A DNA stretch of 11,802 bases from Betaproteobacteria bacterium (GTDB lineage Bacteria; Pseudomonadota; Gammaproteobacteria; Burkholderiales; SG8-39). Position 1 is the stretch's first letter. Each line of letters opens with the position of its first letter. A program made the translations under genes and the position numbers. The stretch is from the NCBI GenBank assembly GCA_012274205.1, contig JAAOZY010000007.1:1-11802 (forward strand), given 5' to 3'. The notes under the pieces were generated by a model, which was not told where the DNA came from, did no database searches, and was given only the letters and a program-made list of their open reading frames with translations. This document shows, piece by piece, positions 6,327 through 11,802 of this stretch.

Positions 6327-9300
6327 TTAGACGGCCTCGGCGTACACGCTCTGGCCGTCGCCCTGATAGCTCTCATATACATGCTCGAACAGCACTTCGC
6401 ACTTGGTGTTGTAGAGCTCTTTCGTGTATGTGCGCGGCAGGCCGTCGTCCAGCGTATCTTCGATCGCAAGACGTACTTGAGCGCGCGCCGATGAGCGTTT
6501 GCGCCAATCGAGCACCAGCAGCGCATGCAGGCGTTCGAGCAATTGGTGCGCAACCTTCTTCACCTCGTCGCGCTCTTCAGCGCTGAGTTCCGGGCCGGGA
6601 CGGGTGAGGATATCGAACACGGTGAGTTCTTCTTCACTCAGGTTCTCGCGCAGGTGGCGGTCTTCTTCTTCGGTCAGTGTCTGCGTCAGAGCGAGCAGGT
6701 CCTTGAAGATTTCCTCGATGTTGCGGCTGCCGCTGTTGTAGGCCTCGATCAGCACTTCGAATTTCTCCAGGTAATCGGCGCGGGTGCGGTTCAGGCGCAC
6801 CATGCGCTCCAGCTGCGCCTTCACCGCGGCCTTGAGGCGTTCGAGGTCGCTGCTGCTGGGCTTTTTCTTCTCGAAGCGCTTGGCCAGCGCGGCGAAGTCG
6901 ATCTTCGACAGGTCGATGACGTAGCTTGCCGAAGCCATGCTCTTGATCTTGAAGGGCTCCGCGCCGATCGAGTCGTCCAACAGCTTTTGGATGCCCTGCA
7001 TGATTTCCGATATATCCGGCGGCTCGGTGCAGTTGCGAATGTAATCCGTGAGCGCCTTGATCGAGTTGCAGCGTGCGGCGAATTCAACCGCAACCGGATC
7101 GGGCTTCACCGCGCGGAACAGGGCATCCACCAGACGTGCATGGGCCATGAAGTCGCGCTTTACGGCTTCGGGGGCGAGCAGCCGGTTGGCGGCATCTTCC
7201 ACCACCTGCGCGCGCGCGAAATTCTCGGCGCTGGCGTTCTCGATCTTGTCCAGGTCGGCGCGGTGCTGCTTGCAAAAAGCCGTGGCCTCGGCCACGGCCT
7301 TGCGCAATTCCTCCACCAGCGCCTGCTTGTCGCGCACGGGCAGGCTGCCGCCTTTGCCCAGCGCGTAGATGGCCAGCGCGCGCTCCAGCGAGGCGAACAC
7401 ATTGGCGTAGTCCACGATCACGCCGCTGTGCTTGCCCGGGTACACGCGGTTGGCGCGTGCGATGGTCTGCATCAGCGTGTGGTTGCGCATCGGCTTGTCG
7501 AGATAGATGGTCGAGCAGCTCGGCGCATCGAAACCGGTCAGCCACATGGCGCACAGGAACACCAGGCGCAGCGGGTCGTCCGGGTCCTTGAACTTCTCGT
7601 CCAGTCCCGGTTCCGACGCCTTCATGCGCCTGCGATGCGGCACGATGTCGAGGCCGAGCTGCCTCATCTGCTCGATCTCGTTCTGGCCGGGCGAGACCAC
7701 CAGCGCCATGTCGGTGGTGGCGAGCGTCTGCCGCAGCGCTTCGAGTTCGGCGCGTTTCGGATTGGCCGGCGACATATCGGTCAATTCCTTGGAAACCCGC
7801 GCCAGTTCTGCCTTCCAGCGGTTTTTCACCTTGTCGTGCATCTTCAGCGCCGTGGCCTTGTCGATCGCCACCACCATGGCCTTGCCCTGAAAACCGCGGC
7901 CGGTGAAATGCCGCACGATGTCCTGAGCGACGGTGTCGAGCCGTTCGTCGCGCGTGATCAGGTGGTACTGACGCGACAGTTCCTGCTCCAGCCGCGCTTC
8001 CTGCTCCGGGTCGAGCTCAGCCTGCTCGATCAGTTTGTAGATATCGTCGTTCAGGTCCGGGTTGACCAGCTGCAGCTCGGGGGTGCGGTTCTCGTAGTAC
8101 AGCGGCACCGTGGCGCGGTCCTCGATCGACTGCTGGAAGTCGTAGATCGAGACGTAGTCCCCGAATACTTCCTTGGTCCTTTCCTCGCCCACGATCAGCG
8201 GCGTGCCGGTAAAGGCGAGGAACATTGCCTTTGGCAGTGCGGCGCGCATATTCATCGCCAGCGTGTCGTATTGGCTGCGGTGTGCTTCGTCGGTGAGCAC
8301 GACCACGTCCGTGCGGTCGCACAGGACTTCGGTGCTCTGGAACTTGTGGATCAGCGTGAACACATAGCGGTGGTTGCCGGCCAGCAGCGTGCGCAGTTCC
8401 GCACCGCTCTGGGCGTGACATTGCTTGGCTTCGGTGGCGCTGAGCGCGCCGGTGGCGGCGAAGGTCTTGGCGATCTGGTCATCCAGCTCCACGCGGTCGG
8501 TCACCACCACGAAACTCCAGTTGCCCGGCAGCTTGCGCAGGATCTTCTGCGCGAAGAACACCATGGAAAAGCTTTTCCCTGATCCTTGCGTCTGCCAGAA
8601 CACGCCGCCGCGGCCGTGGCCGGCGCTGCGCGCCTCCAGCATGGCGGCGATGGCATTGTTCACGCCTAGGTATTGGTGGTTCTGCGCCAGCGCCTTCACC
8701 AGGCCGCTTTTGTACTCGGAGAACAGCGTGAAGTTCTCGACGATGTCCAGCAGCCGCTCAGGCGCGCAGGTGCCGCGCAGCATCACCTCCAGCGACACGC
8801 GGCGCGGCTCGTCCTCGCGTTCGATGCGCTTCCATTCGAAAAAGCGCTCCCATTCGGCGGTCAGCGAGCCGACGCGGCTGTCCGTGCCGTTGGAGGCGAT
8901 CAGCAGGGCGTTCGACCAGAACAACTGCGGAATGCCGTTCTGCGGGTGCTTGTAGCTGGTGAGGTTTTCGTCGAAGCCCTGGCGCGCCGGTACGCCCGGC
9001 TTCTTCAGTTCGATCACCACACAGGGCATGCCGTTGACGAAGCCGATCAGATCCGGCCGGCAGGTGTAGAGCTGCCCGGTCACGGTCATTTGCGATACCA
9101 GCAGGAAGTCGTTGGCAACAGGGTTGTTCCAATTCACCACCTGCACGCGCTCGTCCGTCAAGCCACCGCGCTCGCGATCCGGCACCACGACCTTGACGCC
9201 GTCGCGAAGCAGTGTGTGAACTTCACGGTTCGCTGCGGCCAGACTCATGGCCGAGCGGTCGCGCGTGAGTTCATCGACGGCGCTGGTGATCGCGTCGGCG

Positions 9301-9533
9301 GGCAGTCGCGGGTTCAGGCGCTCCAGCGCGGCGCGTAGGCGCGGCACCAGAAAGACCTCGCCGCTGCTTTCTCGTCCCAGAAAGATTCCCTCTCCCTTTG
9401 GGCGAGGGTTAGGGTGAGGGGAAATGCCGAACACTTCCTCCATCGCTGACACCGTCGTCCAACCCAGTTCCGCGAATAGCGCTATCGCGGGCTGTTCGAC
9501 GAGTTGGTCTTCGGTGTAAGCGTGGGCGCTCAA
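6327..9533 (-). CDS. hsdR: Type I restriction-modification system, restriction/translocase subunit HsdR
   Basis: HsdR translocates and cleaves unmodified DNA in complex with HsdM and HsdS. This 1068-aa protein is full length. It has an N-terminal PD-(D/E)xK nuclease (D161 in RPDLIGF, E175/K177 in VIELKKPG), Walker A TQGSGKS (315-321), DEAH box (415-418), TGTP motif (442-445), and a motif VI region QTIARANRVYPGKHSG near 700. A helical C-terminal region follows. The start is a TTG at 9533 with GGAA 7 nt upstream; it yields MSAHAYTEDQLVEQPAIALF, the usual HsdR beginning. There is no ATG or GTG in frame between it and the antitoxin stop 66 bp upstream. Residues 37-50 (ISPHPNPRPKGEGI) are not expected in the family and come from an inserted dispersed repeat; the frame is kept. 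The gene is last in the operon and ends 11 bp from the convergent ridA. Confidence 0.93.
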   Translation of the reverse strand: MSAHAYTEDQLVEQPAIALFAELGWTTVSAMEEVFGISPHPNPRPKGEGIFLGRESSGEVFLVPRLRAALERLNPRLPADAITSAVDELTRDRSAMSLAAANREVHTLLRDGVKVVVPDRERGGLTDERVQVVNWNNPVANDFLLVSQMTVTGQLYTCRPDLIGFVNGMPCVVIELKKPGVPARQGFDENLTSYKHPQNGIPQLFWSNALLIASNGTDSRVGSLTAEWERFFEWKRIEREDEPRRVSLEVMLRGTCAPERLLDIVENFTLFSEYKSGLVKALAQNHQYLGVNNAIAAMLEARSAGHGRGGVFWQTQGSGKSFSMVFFAQKILRKLPGNWSFVVVTDRVELDDQIAKTFAATGALSATEAKQCHAQSGAELRTLLAGNHRYVFTLIHKFQSTEVLCDRTDVVVLTDEAHRSQYDTLAMNMRAALPKAMFLAFTGTPLIVGEERTKEVFGDYVSIYDFQQSIEDRATVPLYYENRTPELQLVNPDLNDDIYKLIEQAELDPEQEARLEQELSRQYHLITRDERLDTVAQDIVRHFTGRGFQGKAMVVAIDKATALKMHDKVKNRWKAELARVSKELTDMSPANPKRAELEALRQTLATTDMALVVSPGQNEIEQMRQLGLDIVPHRRRMKASEPGLDEKFKDPDDPLRLVFLCAMWLTGFDAPSCSTIYLDKPMRNHTLMQTIARANRVYPGKHSGVIVDYANVFASLERALAIYALGKGGSLPVRDKQALVEELRKAVAEATAFCKQHRADLDKIENASAENFARAQVVEDAANRLLAPEAVKRDFMAHARLVDALFRAVKPDPVAVEFAARCNSIKALTDYIRNCTEPPDISEIMQGIQKLLDDSIGAEPFKIKSMASASYVIDLSKIDFAALAKRFEKKKPSSSDLERLKAAVKAQLERMVRLNRTRADYLEKFEVLIEAYNSGSRNIEEIFKDLLALTQTLTEEEDRHLRENLSEEELTVFDILTRPGPELSAEERDEVKKVAHQLLERLHALLVLDWRKRSSARAQVRLAIEDTLDDGLPRTYTKELYNTKCEVLFEHVYESYQGDGQSVYAEAV
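9384..9425. repeat. Dispersed palindromic repeat unit inserted in frame in hsdR
   Basis: This 42-bp stretch is the widespread proteobacterial repeat of the CCCTCTCCC / GGGTGAGGG type. One hairpin is CCCTC (9388-9392) with GAGGG (9404-9408) plus CCC (9394-9396) with GGG (9400-9402) around a TTT loop. The following GGGTGAGGGGAA can pair alternatively with the left arm. It encodes ISPHPNPRPKGEGI in HsdR, 14 codons with no frameshift, a peptide I recognise from many unrelated proteins and mis-called ORFs that contain this repeat. The family assignment is from memory of the motif, not a search. Confidence 0.75.
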
Positions 9534-9599
9534 GTCACGATTCCGTGCGCAGGGGGAATGCGGACGTCGGACGCCCGTGGCCGCGAGCCGGGCGCTGCA

Positions 9600-9950
9600 T
9601 CAGGCCGCGACGCGATCTGCGGGTGTTTTCTTGCGTGCGGCGCGCCGTGGTTTGGACGTGGTCGACGACGTCGCGTGCAACTGCATGCCCAGCGCTTTGA
9701 TGATCTTGAGTACCGTGGTGAGTTCCGGGTTGCCTTTATCCGACAGCGCGCGGTAAAGCCCCTCGCGGGTGATGCCAGTGTCGCGCGCCAGTTGCGACAT
9801 GCCGCGAGCCCGTGCGATGTCGTTGAGAGCGGCGCGGATCAGTTGACCGTCGCCGCTGTCCTCGTTCAGACAGGCGTCGAGGTAAAGCGCCATGTCTTCG
9901 CCGGTCTTGAGAGAGTCCGCGGCATCCCAGCGGGTAAATTTTTCGCTCAT
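9600..9950 (-). CDS. HTH antitoxin of a RelE/HigB-type addiction module
   Basis: This is a 116-aa DNA-binding antidote protein. A lambda-repressor-like helix-turn-helix spans about 44-92, including MSQLARDTGITREGLYRALS and GNPELTTVLKIIKALGM, which is the pattern of the family called probable addiction module antidote protein (TIGR02684). The C-terminal tail (about 94-116) is basic and probably disordered. The ATG at 9950 overlaps the toxin stop as ATGA, with AGGAA about 8 nt upstream, so the antitoxin is translated after the toxin, the higBA-like order. It should neutralise the toxin and repress the promoter at 10259-10287. A longer open frame extends further upstream but crosses the toxin gene and has no family sequence. 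hsdR follows 66 bp downstream. Confidence 0.88.
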   Translation of the reverse strand: MSEKFTRWDAADSLKTGEDMALYLDACLNEDSGDGQLIRAALNDIARARGMSQLARDTGITREGLYRALSDKGNPELTTVLKIIKALGMQLHATSSTTSKPRRAARKKTPADRVAA

Positions 9951-10252
9951 GTTGGTTCCTTCCAATCCCTGGCAATGCGATTCGCGAGTTCGATGTCGCG
10001 ATCCTGGCTGCGCTTGTCGCCACCGGCCAGCAGCAGCACGAGCGTCGCGCCGCGGCGCGTGAAGTACACCCGGTATCCGGGGCCGTGATCGATGCGCATC
10101 TCGCTCACGCCACCGCGCAGGGCCTTCGCATCGCCCAATTGGCCCGTCAGCGACAGCCGCAGGATGCGTGCGTTGATCCGCGCCACCGCCTGCCGATCCT
10201 TGAGCTTGTCGATCCAGCGCGCAAAGGTCTCGCTCTTGAGCACCTCGATCAT
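9947..10252 (-). CDS. RelE/HigB-type toxin (Gp49-like addiction module killer protein)
   Basis: The 101-aa product matches the phage-derived Gp49-like killer family (TIGR02683). Recognisable parts are IEVLKSETFARWIDKLKDRQAVARINARI at the N-terminus, then GDAKALRGGVSEMRIDHGPGYRVYF (40-64), then a hydrophobic strand and LLLAGGDKRSQDRDI (73-87), with conserved basic residues. Family members are predicted ribosome-dependent mRNA interferases. The ATG at 10252 is chosen because the family begins M-I-E-V. A second ATG at 10270 would add MDYNTS, but it lies upstream of the predicted -10 box. With transcription predicted to start at about 10252, the mRNA would be leaderless; no Shine-Dalgarno is visible before either ATG. 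It overlaps the antitoxin start by 4 bp and sits 87 bp after hsdS. Basis: motif recognition for family; start and leaderless status are inference. Confidence 0.87.
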   Translation of the reverse strand: MIEVLKSETFARWIDKLKDRQAVARINARILRLSLTGQLGDAKALRGGVSEMRIDHGPGYRVYFTRRGATLVLLLAGGDKRSQDRDIELANRIARDWKEPT

Positions 10253-10273
10253 GGATGTATTGTAATCCATGAT
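10248..10273. promoter_or_regulatory. Candidate antitoxin operator: perfect 9-bp inverted repeat
   Basis: ATCATGGAT (10248-10256) and ATCCATGAT (10265-10273) are perfect inverted arms separated by 8 bp. The spacer contains most of the -10 box, and each arm contains one of the two candidate toxin ATGs. Position over the promoter and size fit an autoregulatory operator for the HTH antitoxin, which is usual for this family; binding itself is inferred. Confidence 0.6.
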
Positions 10274-10287
10274 TCACAGGTGGGCAA
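10259..10287 (-). promoter_or_regulatory. Predicted internal promoter of the toxin-antitoxin pair
   Basis: On the minus strand TTGCCC (10287-10282) is followed by a 17-bp spacer and TACAAT (10264-10259, 5/6 to TATAAT). The predicted transcription start is near 10252, on the toxin ATG. It would let the toxin-antitoxin pair, and possibly hsdR, be transcribed independently of hsdMS. Confidence 0.55.
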
Positions 10288-10339
10288 GCCACTGGCGCGG
10301 GGATGGCAAGCTGGGGAGCACTGCTTCTTTGCGCCAGGT

Positions 10340-11574
<1,235 letters not shown>

Positions 11575-11575
<1 letters not shown>

Positions 11576-11802
11576 CACAATTCCAGAAGTTCCGCGATAT
11601 TGGTCGCGATAGTCGCCTCCAACTCACGCGCCTGTGCGTTAAGAACTTCCAGTTCCTCATTCAGCGCTTCAAGCTGTACCTTGAAATCCTCATCGTTGAC
11701 GTCCTCGCCCGGCGCGACGCCGACGTAGCGGCCGGGGTTGAGCGACCAGCTCTGCGCTTCAATCTCCTTCAGTGTGGCCGCTTTGCACAAGCCCGCCACA
11801 TC
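11575..11802 (-). CDS. hsdM: Type I restriction-modification methyltransferase HsdM, C-terminal end (cut by window edge)
   Basis: The last 75 codons of the N6-adenine methyltransferase subunit are present; the gene starts outside the window, so no true start is given. The segment SWSLNPGRYVGVAPGEDVNDEDF is the diagnostic C-terminal motif of HsdM. It is followed by a predicted coiled coil rich in Glu, Leu and Ala (VQLEALNEELEVLNAQARELEATI) that contacts HsdS. The catalytic NPPF/Y motif lies upstream, outside the window. The stop TGA overlaps the hsdS ATG as TGATG, so the two are translationally coupled. Nothing suggests damage in the visible part. Confidence 0.92.

Noticed and set aside
6525..8582. 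685-codon open frame on the plus strand opposite hsdR
   Set aside because: It is an antisense shadow of hsdR; the composition is His/Gln/Val-rich and lacks recognisable motifs, while the minus strand carries the full set of HsdR motifs.

Overview
This window looks like a GC-rich proteobacterial chromosome. It is most likely a facultatively anaerobic betaproteobacterium of the Thauera/Azoarcus type, inferred from gene content and recognisable protein sequences rather than from a database search. It holds two modules that meet tail to tail near position 6320.

Module 1 (1-6315) belongs to the anaerobic benzoyl-CoA pathway. On the minus strand, reading away from position 2327, lie had (6-hydroxycyclohex-1-ene-1-carbonyl-CoA dehydrogenase), oah (6-oxocyclohex-1-ene-1-carbonyl-CoA hydrolase, ring opening) and the first 32 codons of dch (cyclohexa-1,5-diene-1-carbonyl-CoA hydratase). 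Together they turn the dienoyl-CoA made by benzoyl-CoA reductase into 3-hydroxypimelyl-CoA. On the plus strand lie korA (fused gamma and alpha parts) and korB, a 2-oxoglutarate:ferredoxin oxidoreductase that in Thauera supplies reduced ferredoxin to benzoyl-CoA reductase. A ferritin-like protein with a very basic N-terminal tail and a RidA-family protein lacking the catalytic arginine follow. korA, korB and the ferritin-like gene overlap by ATGA and ridA follows after 14 bp, so this is one operon. The two operons diverge from a 319-bp AT-rich intergenic region. It carries two overlapping sigma-70-like promoters whose -35 boxes (TTGACT) form the ends of one large inverted repeat, plus another palindrome just downstream. 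Reductase (bcr/bzd), ferredoxin and regulator genes are not in the window.

Module 2 (6327-11802, all minus strand) is a type I restriction-modification operon: hsdM (C-terminal end only, cut by the window edge), hsdS, then a RelE/HigB-type toxin and its HTH antitoxin, then hsdR. The toxin-antitoxin pair sits between the specificity and restriction genes and has its own promoter. A perfect 9-bp inverted repeat covers that promoter's -10 box and the toxin start, and the toxin transcript is predicted to be leaderless. hsdR carries a 42-bp dispersed-repeat unit inserted in frame near its N-terminus, encoding ISPHPNPRPKGEGI.

The metabolic enzymes are familiar. The less described points are the overlapping divergent promoter architecture, the basic-tailed ferritin-like protein and non-canonical RidA protein tied to kor, the toxin-antitoxin pair embedded in the hsd operon, and the repeat inside hsdR. 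No tRNA, rRNA, CRISPR array, transposase or convincing intrinsic terminator was seen.
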